DNA of 64,000 bases from Paludisphaera soli (lineage in GTDB: Bacteria > Planctomycetota > Planctomycetia > Isosphaerales > Isosphaeraceae), in assembly GCF_011064595.1 (NCBI RefSeq), contig NZ_JAALJI010000001.1, positions 310,001-374,000 of the forward strand. Reading direction: 5' to 3'. Shown piece after piece: positions 54,093 through 62,958 of this stretch (position 1 is the first letter of the stretch; each line of letters starts with the position of its first letter). The notes below the pieces were generated by a model. The model had not been told where the DNA came from. It searched no databases and saw only the letters and a list, made by a program, of their open reading frames with translations. Both the position numbers and the translations under genes were made by a program.

Positions 54093-54203
54093 GGCTTCGT
54101 TCGCGCCGGACTGCGATCGAACCCGTCGGACCGAAAACCTTTCTGGTAATGGTCTTGCGATGAGGCTTCGGCCCCCGGAATTGGCTTCGTTCGGCGCGCT
54201 TTC
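54093..54203. repeat. Second pair of GGCTTCGTTCG repeats, 90-base period
   Basis: Copies begin at 54093 (CGCCGG variant) and 54183 (GCGCG variant). Spacing and order repeat the first pair, but the 70 or so bases in between are diverged, so the unit is old or only its ends are constrained. Confidence 0.7.
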
Positions 54204-54342
54204 TGGGCGACTCCGCGCGGGCCGAGTCTCTGTCCCATCACGCTTGCCGTGCGGACGAGAGACGCCGGCCGAGAGCTGCGCGTACCGTCCCCTACTGACA
54301 CGATGCGCCACGACGCGGAAATGCGAACGCAGCGATGAAGAC

Positions 54343-56172
54343 CTAGGGGACGGCCGGGGCCGTTGCGTCGCCGTAGGGGACGACCGGGATCGGCTCCATG
54401 CGGCCGATGCCCGGGAAGCCGGCCGCGCCGGGGGGGACGCCCATCTCGATAGAGTCGGCCGCGCGGGCGAAGGCCTCGTACTTGAAGCGGCGGAGGGTCG
54501 GGTCGAACGAGGCCGGCCCGGTGATCTCGTACGACATCATCCCCCAGAGGCAGAGGGTCCGCCAGGCGCCGGGGTCGAGCTTGAAGTGCTCCGCGCACTC
54601 GGCCGGATCGAGGACCGGCTCGGGGGCGTCGGCCGGCCAACCGAAGGCCCGGCGGGCGTGAAGGCCCCGGAGCACCGCCTGGGCCAGGGCGAGCTGGCCT
54701 CGGTACGAGGGGTGCATCGCGTCGTGGAAGAGGCGGTCGTCCAGCAGGCCGTCCGGGCTGACGGCGTGAAAGTACGCCTGGCCGTCCACGTAGATCGCGT
54801 CGTGGCGGCGCGCCGTGTCGCGATAGACCTCCTGGAAGGCCGTCGGGCAGCGCTGGGGGTAGCCGTCGAGGTCGCGGGCTGCGATGGCCTGCTCATACGC
54901 GCCGGCCGTGTCCCCCTGCTCCGCCAGCAGCCGGGCCAGCCGCCAGCGCGCCGCCGCGAAGCCGGGCGCCCGCTCCAGCAGGTCGCGATAGCCCTTCATG
55001 GCGGCCGACGGGTCGGATTCTTCGAGCCCCTTTGCGGCGAGATACGCCCGCTCCACGGCCTGCCGCTCGATCTCGGGGGTCTCCGGCGGGAGGTAGGAGC
55101 GGTTCGGGTCGTAACCCGAGTCGTTCCCCGGCGGGGCGATCAGGACGAGGATCGAGCCCAGCTTTTCGGCATAGGAGGCGATGGCCTCGAGACGGCGTCG
55201 GAAGTCGCCCAGCAGGAGGTCGTATTCCTCGGGCGTGTAGGCGGGGGAGTCGATGAGCGCCCGGTTCCCGTTCGACGGCGGCGGGATGGCAATCCGGCAT
55301 TTCTCGATGTTGCGGGCGACGAGCTTGTGCACGAAGGACCAGGCCACGGCCTTCTCCGCCAGCGTCGACGCGAGGCTCGGCCTGTCGGCGTCGGCGTAGT
55401 AGGCCCGGTCGCGCGAGAGGGGGATGCGGGCGGAGAATTCGTTGTGCCCGCAATAGACGATCAGCACGTCCGGCCGGTGGCGGATCTCGGCCAGGTGCTG
55501 GTGCTGCCCCTCCAGGGTGTCGCCGGATCGTGCGAGGGTCTCGTGCTGGAACGCCCGGCCCGGTATCGCCCGTTCGAGGCCCCAGGACACCACGCTCCCG
55601 ATCGACAGCCAGCGATCGAACGGCACGCCCGCCGCGCTCGATTCGCCGACGACGGCCACGGTCAGGCGATCGGACTTCTCGGGGAACTCGGTGGGCAGCT
55701 CCACCTCGTCGATCGGCTTCGGCAGCTTGCGGCCGACCTTCTCGTCATCCCTCGCCGAGGCGGACCCGCCGGCCGGGAGGGCCGACCGCCGCCCCTGTCG
55801 CGCCAGGATGATCGCGGAGGCCGCTTCGAGCCCGAGCGCCCCCAGCAGGATCGAGCCGGTCAGGAGGACGATCCGGAACGATCGCTCTCGACGGGGCGAC
55901 CGCCCCCGCCGACTCAGCCCGTGCCAGGCCAGGGCCAGGCCCAGGACGGCACCGAACACGGCGACTGCGTAGAGCGCGTCGATCCCCTGGAGCACCCGCA
56001 GGCCGATCGCCCAGTAGACCCACTGGGGGGTGGTGTCGGCGATGTGGAAACCGCCGTAGATCCCCGCCAGGACCACGGGCGCGAGCACGGCCGCGAGGAT
56101 CCCGAGCGATCGGAGAGACGGCATCGTCCGAGGAGGCGGGGTGGGGTCCGGGGAGGGCGAGGTCGGGTCCAT
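54343..56172 (-). CDS. Membrane-anchored SGNH-hydrolase-like protein
   Basis: The 609-residue protein has three N-terminal membrane helices (about residues 24-45, 55-82 and 100-125) and a large outer domain. That domain carries SGNH-type blocks: VAVVGESSAAGVPFD in place of GDS, VYCGHNEFSARI as the Asn/His block and DAMHPSYRG as the Asp-x-x-His block. A helical TPR-like segment (AMKGYRDLLERAPGFAAARW) is inserted before the last block. Related proteins add or remove acyl groups on envelope sugars, but the substrate here is unknown. It starts 27 bases after the sigma-54 regulator gene, so the two-component system may control or be co-transcribed with it. Confidence 0.8.
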   Translation of the reverse strand: MDPTSPSPDPTPPPRTMPSLRSLGILAAVLAPVVLAGIYGGFHIADTTPQWVYWAIGLRVLQGIDALYAVAVFGAVLGLALAWHGLSRRGRSPRRERSFRIVLLTGSILLGALGLEAASAIILARQGRRSALPAGGSASARDDEKVGRKLPKPIDEVELPTEFPEKSDRLTVAVVGESSAAGVPFDRWLSIGSVVSWGLERAIPGRAFQHETLARSGDTLEGQHQHLAEIRHRPDVLIVYCGHNEFSARIPLSRDRAYYADADRPSLASTLAEKAVAWSFVHKLVARNIEKCRIAIPPPSNGNRALIDSPAYTPEEYDLLLGDFRRRLEAIASYAEKLGSILVLIAPPGNDSGYDPNRSYLPPETPEIERQAVERAYLAAKGLEESDPSAAMKGYRDLLERAPGFAAARWRLARLLAEQGDTAGAYEQAIAARDLDGYPQRCPTAFQEVYRDTARRHDAIYVDGQAYFHAVSPDGLLDDRLFHDAMHPSYRGQLALAQAVLRGLHARRAFGWPADAPEPVLDPAECAEHFKLDPGAWRTLCLWGMMSYEITGPASFDPTLRRFKYEAFARAADSIEMGVPPGAAGFPGIGRMEPIPVVPYGDATAPAVP

Positions 56173-56199
56173 CGGGGTCTCGGTGGGTGGGGCGAGGGT

Positions 56200-57621
56200 T
56201 CAGTCGAGCCCGTACTTGCGGAGCTTCTGGCGGAGCGTCGAGCGGTGGATGCCGATCCGCTGGGCGGCGACCGCCTTGTTGTTCGACTCGCGGCGGAGCA
56301 CGGCCCGCAGCATTGGCGGCTCGACCTGCGCGAGGAAGCGGTCGTAGAGCGATTCGGCGTTCGGGTCTTCCGCGTCCTCCTCCGTCGTCCCGGCCGCCTC
56401 GTTCAGGGCCGCGTCGGTCCAGCGGGCGATCCGGGCGTCGAGGCCGTCGCCGCCGGGGCCGTCCTCGGCCGTCGAGAGGATCGGCGGCGGGAGGTGCTCG
56501 GGGAGGATCGGCCCGCCCCGCGCGACGATCGCCGCGCGTTCGATGGCGTTCCGAAGCTCGCGGACGTTCCCCGTCCAGGGCCTTCGCATCATCTCCGCCC
56601 GCGTGTCGTCCCGGAGCGCCACGTCGCCCCCCTGGCGCGGGTCGACTTCCTTCAGGAAGTGCCGAGCCAGCTCAGGGAGGTCTTCCAGGCGGTCGCGGAG
56701 CGGGGGGATGTGGATCGGGAAGACGCTGAGGCGGAAGAAGAGGTCCTCGCGGAAGTGGCCGTCGGCCATCAGCTTCGGCAGCGGGCGGTTCGTCGCGGCG
56801 AGGAATCGGACGTCGATCGGCCGGGGTCGGGCGTCGCCGACGGGTGTGACCTCGCGATGCTCGATCGCCCGCAAGAGCTTGACCTGCATCCCGAGCGGCA
56901 CGTCGCCGATCTCATCGAGGAGGACGGTCCCGCCGGCGGCCAGTTCCAGCAGCCCCTTGCGATCCTGGCTGGCGCCGGTGAACGAGCCCCGCATGTGGCC
57001 GAACAGCTCGCCCTCGACGAGCCCCGGGCTGAGGGCGGCCGGGGTGATCGGCAGGAACGTGCGGGCGCGTCGCGGGCTGTTCTGGTGGATGGCGCGGGCC
57101 ACCAGCTCCTTGCCCGTGCCGCTCTCGCCGGTGATGAGGACGGGGACGTCGGTCGCGGCGACGAGCGCGATCTGCTTGAACAAAGCCTGCATGGGCGGCG
57201 ACGACCCGACCAACCTCGGGCCCGCGCCGGAGTCGGCCTTCGCGGGGCCGGCCCCGGCCGCGCCGGACTCCATGGCCCGGGTCACGACCGCCCCGGCCTG
57301 GTCGAGGTCGAACGGCTTGACCAGGTAGTCGAAGGCCCCGGCCTCCATGGCCCGGACCGCCGTGTCGAGGCTGCCGAAGGCCGTGATGATGATGATGGGC
57401 GCCCCGCCCAGGCGTTCGCGGAAGGCCCCCATCGCGGCCAGGCCGTCCATGCCCGGCAGGCGGACGTCGAGCACGACGGCGTCGAACGGGCCGCCGCGCG
57501 CGGCGTCGAGCCCCTCCTCGGCCGAGGAGGCTACGGCGACCTCGTGGCCCAGGTCGCCCAGGAATTCGCCGAAGGCCCAGCAGATGCTGGCCTCGTCATC
57601 CACGATCAGGACGCGACTCAT
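56200..57621 (-). CDS. NtrC-type sigma-54-dependent response regulator
   Basis: The 473-residue protein has a receiver domain (phospho-acceptor Asp52 in VVLDVRLPG), an AAA+ domain at about 140-370 and a Fis-type helix-turn-helix at the C-terminus (NNKAVAAQRIGIHRSTLRQK). The AAA+ domain has Walker A GESGTGKE, GTVLLDEIGD and FREDLFFRLSVFPI. It would activate promoters read by RNA polymerase with RpoN. The sigma-54 contact loop reads GSFTGA instead of GAFTGA, a tolerated variant. Its first 26 bases overlap the end of the histidine kinase gene, showing translational coupling. Confidence 0.94.
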   Translation of the reverse strand: MSRVLIVDDEASICWAFGEFLGDLGHEVAVASSAEEGLDAARGGPFDAVVLDVRLPGMDGLAAMGAFRERLGGAPIIIITAFGSLDTAVRAMEAGAFDYLVKPFDLDQAGAVVTRAMESGAAGAGPAKADSGAGPRLVGSSPPMQALFKQIALVAATDVPVLITGESGTGKELVARAIHQNSPRRARTFLPITPAALSPGLVEGELFGHMRGSFTGASQDRKGLLELAAGGTVLLDEIGDVPLGMQVKLLRAIEHREVTPVGDARPRPIDVRFLAATNRPLPKLMADGHFREDLFFRLSVFPIHIPPLRDRLEDLPELARHFLKEVDPRQGGDVALRDDTRAEMMRRPWTGNVRELRNAIERAAIVARGGPILPEHLPPPILSTAEDGPGGDGLDARIARWTDAALNEAAGTTEEDAEDPNAESLYDRFLAQVEPPMLRAVLRRESNNKAVAAQRIGIHRSTLRQKLRKYGLD

Positions 57622-59014
57622 GGGCGGGGCTCGTCTCCGTCTCGGCCTCGTCGCGAGGCAGGGTCAGGCGGAACCAGGTCCAGCCGTCGTTGCGACGCCA
57701 GCCCAGCGTTCCGCGATGGACCTCGGCCACCCGGCGGGCCAGGGCCAGGCCGAGGCCCACGCCCTCGGGCTTGCCGGTCACGAACGGGTCGAAGATCCCC
57801 GGGGCGAGATCCGGCGGTGGTCCGGGGCCGTCGTCGCCGACCTCGATCATGATCGGATCCTCGTCCGCAATCAACCGGAAGCAGACTCGGCCGCCCGGCC
57901 CGGCCGCCTCCAGCCCGTTCCAGGCGAGGTTGAGCACCGCGGCGCGGACGCTCGGCTCGTCGACGCTCGCGACCGCGGGCGCGTCGGGCGTCTCGACCTC
58001 CAGGGCCACCCGGGCGTGCCGGGTCGTGGCGTCCAGCAGGGAGGCCACGTCGCGCAGGAGGGCGGAGAGTTCGCAGGGCCGATGCGGACGCTGTTCGAGC
58101 CGGCCCAGGGTCAGGAGTCCTCTCACCTGTTCCTCGGCCAGCTCCAGTTGCCGGACGGCCACGGCCAGCGCCGAGTCCTCGCCCGCCCCGGTGCGCCGGG
58201 CGTGGAGCTGGACGCCGAGCCGAGCGCCGGTCAGCGTGTTGCGGAGCTGGTGGGCGAACCCGGCCGCGAGCTGCGCCAGGAGCTGCGTGCGCTCGGCCAC
58301 GGCGATGGTGCGGCGCATGTCGCGGAGCTGCCGGCTCATCTGGTTGACGGATCGAATCAGGTCGCCGACCTCGTCCTGGTCCTCGCCCGGCTCGATCTCC
58401 TGGAAGTCGCCGTCGGCGATCCGCGCGACCTGCTCGCGCAGCCGATGCACGCGGCGACCGATCCGGTCCGCGAACCACCGCGTGGCCTGAGCGGTCAAGG
58501 CGATCGCGGCCAGCCCCAGCGCGACCGGCGCGGCGGCCACGTCCCAGAGGGCGGCGCGCCAGCTCGATTCGGGATAGAGGACCAAAAGCGACGCGCCGGG
58601 TCCGACGCTCGACGCCGGGGCCGGGATCCGCGCCGCGAAGTAGGTCCGACCCGCGACCGTCGTGGTGGGCCACTGCCGCCACGACCGCGAGTCCGCCGGC
58701 CGGACGCCGGGCGCAGCGCGCGGCCCGGGGGCCTCCGCGCCGAGCGTCTCGTCGCTGGCCGCGACCGCCCGCCCCGCCGCGTCCTGGACGACGAAGTGGG
58801 CCTCCGAGAGCCCGTGCATCCGCGTCAGCACCTGCGAGGTCAGCGGGAACGTCGAACGCTCCAGCACCTCGATCACCCCCGCCAGCCGCGCCGCGCTCTG
58901 CCGCTCGTCCCGCCAGGCCGCCAGCCCGACCGCCGCCGCCGTGATCGCCACGATCGTCGCCGACTGGATGGCGACGATGGGGATCAGGATCTGGCGACGT
59001 ATGGGGCCGTTCAT
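57596..59014 (-). CDS. Sensor histidine kinase, NtrB/ZraS-like
   Basis: The 472-residue membrane kinase has helix 1 at about residues 7-30, a periplasmic sensor region of about 120 residues, helix 2 at about 155-175, a HAMP domain (RIGRRVHRLREQVARIADGD), the phospho-acceptor His near 253 in AAGFAHQLRNTLTGARLG, and a catalytic ATPase domain (NLAWNGLEAAG, VGDDGPGPP, GVGLGLALARRVAEVH). It would autophosphorylate in response to an envelope signal and pass phosphate to the overlapping regulator gene. I start at 59014; the frame extends upstream into unconserved sequence. Confidence 0.93.
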   Translation of the reverse strand: MNGPIRRQILIPIVAIQSATIVAITAAAVGLAAWRDERQSAARLAGVIEVLERSTFPLTSQVLTRMHGLSEAHFVVQDAAGRAVAASDETLGAEAPGPRAAPGVRPADSRSWRQWPTTTVAGRTYFAARIPAPASSVGPGASLLVLYPESSWRAALWDVAAAPVALGLAAIALTAQATRWFADRIGRRVHRLREQVARIADGDFQEIEPGEDQDEVGDLIRSVNQMSRQLRDMRRTIAVAERTQLLAQLAAGFAHQLRNTLTGARLGVQLHARRTGAGEDSALAVAVRQLELAEEQVRGLLTLGRLEQRPHRPCELSALLRDVASLLDATTRHARVALEVETPDAPAVASVDEPSVRAAVLNLAWNGLEAAGPGGRVCFRLIADEDPIMIEVGDDGPGPPPDLAPGIFDPFVTGKPEGVGLGLALARRVAEVHRGTLGWRRNDGWTWFRLTLPRDEAETETSPAHESRPDRG

Positions 59015-59051
59015 GGAGTGTCGGGTCTGTCCCCGGGGGCGTCGCGGTAGG

Positions 59052-59300
59052 TCATTCGGCCTCAGCCATCGCCACCAATTCTCGGCTGGCTGATTGGACG
59101 AGATGATCGGCCTGCGCGAAGTCGAGCTCGTACGCGACCGCTCGGCTATCCGAAGGCAGGATCTCAATCTTCAAACGGCGGTCCATGTCGTCGATGTAGA
59201 GGACGAACCACAGGAAGTCCCGGCCCACCCAGAATTCGGCGACTGGCAAGAAGCAACCGGGCTTGTTCGCCCAGAGTAGCCCCAACTCCGGATTCGCCAT
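59052..59300 (-). CDS. Small hypothetical protein
   Basis: The 82-residue product begins MANPELGLLWANKPGCFLPV and contains FWVGRDFLWFVLYIDDMDR, an aromatic-rich stretch, then a charged helical end. No signal peptide or domain is recognised. The start follows a short GAGAG and a GTG codon; the ORF is free of overlap with other genes and lies 37 bases upstream of the histidine kinase start on the same strand, so it could be the first gene of that operon. Amino-acid composition is protein-like. Role unknown. Confidence 0.5.
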   Translation of the reverse strand: MANPELGLLWANKPGCFLPVAEFWVGRDFLWFVLYIDDMDRRLKIEILPSDSRAVAYELDFAQADHLVQSASRELVAMAEAE

Positions 59301-59485
59301 CACGTCAATCTCTCAAGAGTCCGTCGGCCCACTCGCCGACGTCAGGGGAACGACCAGAACTCCACAAACAACTGCCTGGCAGGTTTTCACCTCCACCCGG
59401 CCTTCGGCACGCTAGGTACTAAGGGGACGTACGCGAGTCCCAACGTCCTACCCCCCGCGAGGGGGAAGTCTTTTTGGTCAAAGCC

Positions 59486-60607
59486 TCACTCCGGCGCAGT
59501 AGGGGTGTCGACCCAGGCGCGGCGGCGGTGGGAGTCGAGGACGGCGTCGGCGACGATCTGGGCGTTGAGGCCGTCGCGGAAATCGGGGACGGCGGGGCGG
59601 CCCTCGACGATGGCGGAGATGAACTCCCACATCAGGTCGTAGCGGAAGACGGTGGCGGGGGCGCCTTCCGAGGGGTCTCGGGGGCTGCCGGCGGGCTTCA
59701 GGAACTCGTCCGGCACGGGGACGGGGGCGAGGTCCTGGCCGGTCTTGCCCAGGAGGATGACGTTGGGCTCGTGGAGCCTGTAGACGACGGAGCCCTCGGA
59801 GCCGTTGATCTCGGCCCATTCGTGGCCGAAGCCTTCGCGATGGTAGCCCTTCGCGAGTGTGGTCCCCTCCCAGACGCCGGTCGCGCCCGACTCGAACTCG
59901 CCGATCAGCGAGGACCAGTCGTCGACCTCGGACGGCTTGCAGGGCTGGCCGTCGGCGGTCCTGTCGCGGGGGGCGAAGCGGGCGACGGCGCCGCAGACGC
60001 GGGCGATCGGGCCCATCAGGTCGATGGCGAAGTCGATGCGGTGGATCGTCATGTCGAACAGGTCGCCGGCCCCGGCGCGGTCTTTGTACTGCCGCCATCC
60101 CCAGCTCGTCTCGGGCCAGTCGAGGAACCGCTGCGAGCGGAAGTGCCGCGGCTCGCCGATCGAGCCCGACCTCACCAGGCTGCGGAGGTAGCGCATGGCC
60201 GGGGCGAAGCGGTAGGTGAAGGCGGTCATGTGGACGACGCTCGCGTCGCGCGCGGCCTCGTACATGTCGCCGACCTCGGCCGCGTTGAGGCCCAGGGGCT
60301 TCTCGGCCATGACGTGCTTGCCGGCCTCGGCGGCGGCGACGGCGATCGGCCGGTGGGTGTCGTTGGGGGTCGCGATGATCACCGCGTCGATGGAGTCGTC
60401 GCGGCAGAGGGCCAGAGGGTCGGTCGTGGCGTTCTCGATCCCCCACTCGGCCTTCCGCTTCTCCAGGAGCGCGGGGTCGGCGTCGCAGATGGCCGCCAGC
60501 CGGGCCCGGGGGTCGAGCTGGAGGGCCGGCAGGTGGTGGTAGGCGGTGACGGCGCCGAGGCCGATGAAGCCGACGCGGACGGGGCGGGAGGCGGAGAACT
60601 CGGGCAT
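59486..60607 (-). CDS. Gfo/Idh/MocA family oxidoreductase
   Basis: The 373-residue protein has an N-terminal Rossmann fold (VRVGFIGLGAVTAYHHLPAL), the catalytic-region motif AEKPLGLNAAEV with the conserved lysine, and GDLFDMTIHRIDFAIDLMG with the active-site histidine. Such enzymes oxidise or reduce sugars and cyclitols with NAD(P). Substrate is unknown. ATG at 60607 is chosen because GAGGA lies about nine bases upstream; a TTG three codons earlier is possible. It is divergent from a second member of the family. Confidence 0.92.
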   Translation of the reverse strand: MPEFSASRPVRVGFIGLGAVTAYHHLPALQLDPRARLAAICDADPALLEKRKAEWGIENATTDPLALCRDDSIDAVIIATPNDTHRPIAVAAAEAGKHVMAEKPLGLNAAEVGDMYEAARDASVVHMTAFTYRFAPAMRYLRSLVRSGSIGEPRHFRSQRFLDWPETSWGWRQYKDRAGAGDLFDMTIHRIDFAIDLMGPIARVCGAVARFAPRDRTADGQPCKPSEVDDWSSLIGEFESGATGVWEGTTLAKGYHREGFGHEWAEINGSEGSVVYRLHEPNVILLGKTGQDLAPVPVPDEFLKPAGSPRDPSEGAPATVFRYDLMWEFISAIVEGRPAVPDFRDGLNAQIVADAVLDSHRRRAWVDTPTAPE

Positions 60608-60630
60608 GCTGGTCAATCCTCGCGGTACGC

Positions 60631-60659
60631 TTGCCTTCGACTTCGGGCCCCACTATCCT
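60631..60659 (+). promoter_or_regulatory. Candidate promoter for the second Gfo/Idh/MocA gene
   Basis: TTGCCT (60631-60636) and TATCCT (60654-60659) are separated by 17 bases, each matching four of six consensus positions. The coding start is 71 bases downstream, and the site lies in the divergent region between the two oxidoreductase genes. Confidence 0.35.
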
Positions 60660-60729
60660 GCACCTTACTCCAGACGGAGTCCACTCTCGACAGGGTCGAT
60701 CGGCGACGACAACCAGGGGATCTTCGACG

Positions 60730-61860
60730 ATGGCGAGCGAAAAGCCCATCCGCGTGGCGATCATCGGCCTCGGCTTCGGGGCCGAGTTCATCCCGATCTA
60801 TCAGAACTACCCCGGCGCGGAGATGGCCGCAGTCTGCCGTCGCGACCCGAAGGGGCTGGAAGAGGTCGGCGAGAAGTACGGCATCAAGGGCCGCTACACC
60901 GACTACCGCGACCTGCTGAAGGACCCGGAGATCGACGCGGTCCACATCAACTCGCCGATCCCCGACCACGCCTGGATGTCGATCGAGGCCCTGGAGGCCG
61001 GCAAGCACGTCGCCTGCACCGTGCCGATGGCGACGAGCATCGAGGACTGCAAGAAGGTCGTCGACGCCCAGCGGTCCAGCGGCAAGGTCTACATGATGAT
61101 GGAGACCGTGGTCTACAGCCGCGAGTACCTGTTCGTCCAGGAGCTGTACCAGAAGGGCGAACTCGGCCGTCTCCAGTTCCTCCGCGGCAGCCACCAGCAG
61201 GACATGGACGGGTGGCCCGAGTACTGGCCCGGCCTGCCGCCGATGTGGTACGCCACCCACTGCGTCTCGCCGTGCCTGGCCCTCCTGGGCAAGCACGCCG
61301 AGAGCGTCGTCTGCCACGGCTCGGGCCGGATCCGCGAGGACCTGGTCGCCAAGTACAACAGCCCCTTCGCGGTCGAGAGCGCCACGTTCACGATCAAGGA
61401 CAGCGACGTCGTCGCCGAGGTGACCCGCAGCCTCTTCGACACGGCCCGCCAGTACCGCGAGAGCTTCGACGCCACCGGCAGCCGCAAGTCGTTCGAGTGG
61501 CAGCAGGTCGAGGGCGAGGACCCGGTGATCCACACCAAGAGCACCGCCGAGAACCCGATCGCCGAGCCCGACATCCCGAAGCGCGTGAAGGTGCCCGACT
61601 ACGCCCACCTGCTCCCCGAGGGCATCCGTCGCTTCACCCAGCCCGCCGCGATCCAGGACGCCGACCACCTGTCGTTCCTCCAGGGGGGCGGCCACGGCGG
61701 TTCGCACCCGCACCTCGTCCACGCCTTCCTCAGCGCCGTGAAGGGGGACCGCCCCGCCCTCCCCGACGCCGAGACCTCGGCGAACTGGACGATGGTCGGC
61801 CTCTGCGCCCACGAGTCGGCCATGAGCCGCGGCGACCGGATCGACATCCCCACGTTCTGA
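60730..61860 (+). CDS. Gfo/Idh/MocA family protein lacking the EKP lysine
   Basis: The 376-residue protein has a Rossmann start (IRVAIIGLGFGAEFIPIYQN) and family layout, but where relatives have CEKP it reads GKHVACTVPMATSIEDC, so the catalytic lysine is replaced. METVVYSREYLFVQELYQKG and WYATHCVSPCLALLG keep the His-containing active-site helix. Either catalysis uses another residue or the protein has lost the usual chemistry. A strong terminator follows the stop. The two neighbouring family members in opposite directions may share a sugar pathway. Confidence 0.9.
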   Translation: MASEKPIRVAIIGLGFGAEFIPIYQNYPGAEMAAVCRRDPKGLEEVGEKYGIKGRYTDYRDLLKDPEIDAVHINSPIPDHAWMSIEALEAGKHVACTVPMATSIEDCKKVVDAQRSSGKVYMMMETVVYSREYLFVQELYQKGELGRLQFLRGSHQQDMDGWPEYWPGLPPMWYATHCVSPCLALLGKHAESVVCHGSGRIREDLVAKYNSPFAVESATFTIKDSDVVAEVTRSLFDTARQYRESFDATGSRKSFEWQQVEGEDPVIHTKSTAENPIAEPDIPKRVKVPDYAHLLPEGIRRFTQPAAIQDADHLSFLQGGGHGGSHPHLVHAFLSAVKGDRPALPDAETSANWTMVGLCAHESAMSRGDRIDIPTF

Positions 61861-61916
61861 CCGACCGATCCGCGAACCTCGACGCACGTCGAAGGCTCGA
61901 TCCGGTATCCTTGAAG

Positions 61917-61952
61917 CCCGCGCGCCGGCCCTCCGGCGCGCGGGTTCGTTTT
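61917..61952 (+). terminator. Rho-independent terminator
   Basis: A perfect 12-bp GC stem (61917-61928 CCCGCGCGCCGG with 61933-61944) and a four-base loop are followed by TTCGTTTT (61945-61952). It lies 57 bases after the oxidoreductase stop. Best terminator of the window. Confidence 0.85.
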
Positions 61953-61980
61953 CCCGCCCCACCGCCGCGAGCGCCTTCCC

Positions 61981-62844
61981 ATGGATCACGCCGGTTTGAC
62001 TTCGCATTCCCTAGAAGCATCTCCCGAGACCTCGGCGATCCAGGCCCGAGGGGTTGGGGTCTATAGGGCCGGTCGCTGGATCCTGAAGGACGTGGATTGG
62101 ACCGTCCCCGCCGGGGCCTGCGTCGCGGTGCTCGGGCCGAACGGCTGCGGCAAGAGCACGCTGACGCGGGTGGTCTCGGGCTACCTCTGGCCGACCGAGG
62201 GGACCGTCTCGGTGCTGGGCGAGGCCTTCGGCGAGGTGGACCTGCACGAGCTTCGCGAGGACCTGCGGCTGGTCCAGCCGACCGGGCTGGCCGAGCCCGA
62301 CCCCGAGATGTCGGCGCTCGACATCGCGGCCACCGGCGCCTTCGGGACGGTCGGCCTCTATCGCGAGGCGACGCCCGAGATCCGCCGCGAGGCCGAGCGG
62401 CTGCTGGCGACCGTCGGCCTCCGCTCGGTGATGCAGACGCCGTATCAGAACCTGAGCAGCGGCGAACGCATCCGTTGCCTGATGGCCCGCGCGATGGTCC
62501 GCAAGCCCCGGCTGCTGCTGCTGGACGAGCCGACCTCGGGCCTGGACCTGCTGGCGCGCGAGCAGGTCCTCGCCACCATCCAGTCGCTCCACGACCAGGA
62601 CGACCCGCCGACGGTCGTCCTGATCACCCACCACCTGGAGGAGCTTCCCCCCGCCGTCTCGCGGGTGCTGGTGCTGCAGGACGGCCGGGTCGCCGCCCAG
62701 GGGGAGCCGGGGGAGGTCCTGCGGTCGGACCTGCTCTCCGAGGTCTATCAGTGCCCGCTCGAAGTCGTCCGCTCGGAGGGCCGGTACTACTCGCGCGTGA
62801 GCCCCGGGGCCTGGGCGTCCTTGCTGGCGAGCGACGAGGGCTGA
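61981..62844 (+). CDS. Orphan ABC transporter ATP-binding protein
   Basis: The 287-residue ATPase has Walker A GPNGCGKSTLTRV, signature LSSGERIRCLMARAMV, Walker B LLLLDEPTSGLD and the switch His in LITHHLEELP. It resembles the single-domain ATPases related to molybdate and iron uptake systems. No permease or binding protein gene is adjacent, so its partner is encoded elsewhere or it acts without transport. The N-terminal 18 residues are unconserved and the ribosome site is weak, so the true start could be downstream. Confidence 0.9.
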   Translation: MDHAGLTSHSLEASPETSAIQARGVGVYRAGRWILKDVDWTVPAGACVAVLGPNGCGKSTLTRVVSGYLWPTEGTVSVLGEAFGEVDLHELREDLRLVQPTGLAEPDPEMSALDIAATGAFGTVGLYREATPEIRREAERLLATVGLRSVMQTPYQNLSSGERIRCLMARAMVRKPRLLLLDEPTSGLDLLAREQVLATIQSLHDQDDPPTVVLITHHLEELPPAVSRVLVLQDGRVAAQGEPGEVLRSDLLSEVYQCPLEVVRSEGRYYSRVSPGAWASLLASDEG

Positions 62845-62958
62845 CGTCGGGGACCGTCCCACGTCCGGGAAACGATGGGATATACTGGAAGCGACGCGTG
62901 TCTCACCGCGTCGAACCCCGACCAGAGTCCACCCCACTGAGCATCCCCGGAGTCGTCC

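Larger units (their letters stand above)
53760..54342. other. Repeat-rich intergenic region
   Basis: 583 bases between the kinase gene and the convergent SGNH-protein gene. It holds four copies of GGCTTCGTTCG, starting at 53773, 53863, 54093 and 54183, arranged as two pairs each spaced exactly 90 bases. Two nested inverted repeats lie between the pairs. Frames through it give peptides with repeated Asn-Glu-Ala-Asn on the minus strand, which I regard as repeat translation, not protein. Confidence 0.7.

Noticed and set aside
53773-54203. Repeats considered as a CRISPR array
   Set aside because: The repeat core is only about 11-18 bases, there are only two pairs with a 230-base jump, and no cas genes are present.
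50697-54311. 1204-codon minus-strand frame including repeated Asn-Glu-Ala-Asn peptides
   Set aside because: Most of it is antisense to the kinase gene; the NEAN parts come from DNA repeats in the intergenic region.
59451-59475. Hairpin CCCCC/GGGGG followed by TTTTT on the plus strand
   Set aside because: Neighbouring genes are both on the minus strand, so the T-tract is on the wrong side for them; the 5-bp stem is short.
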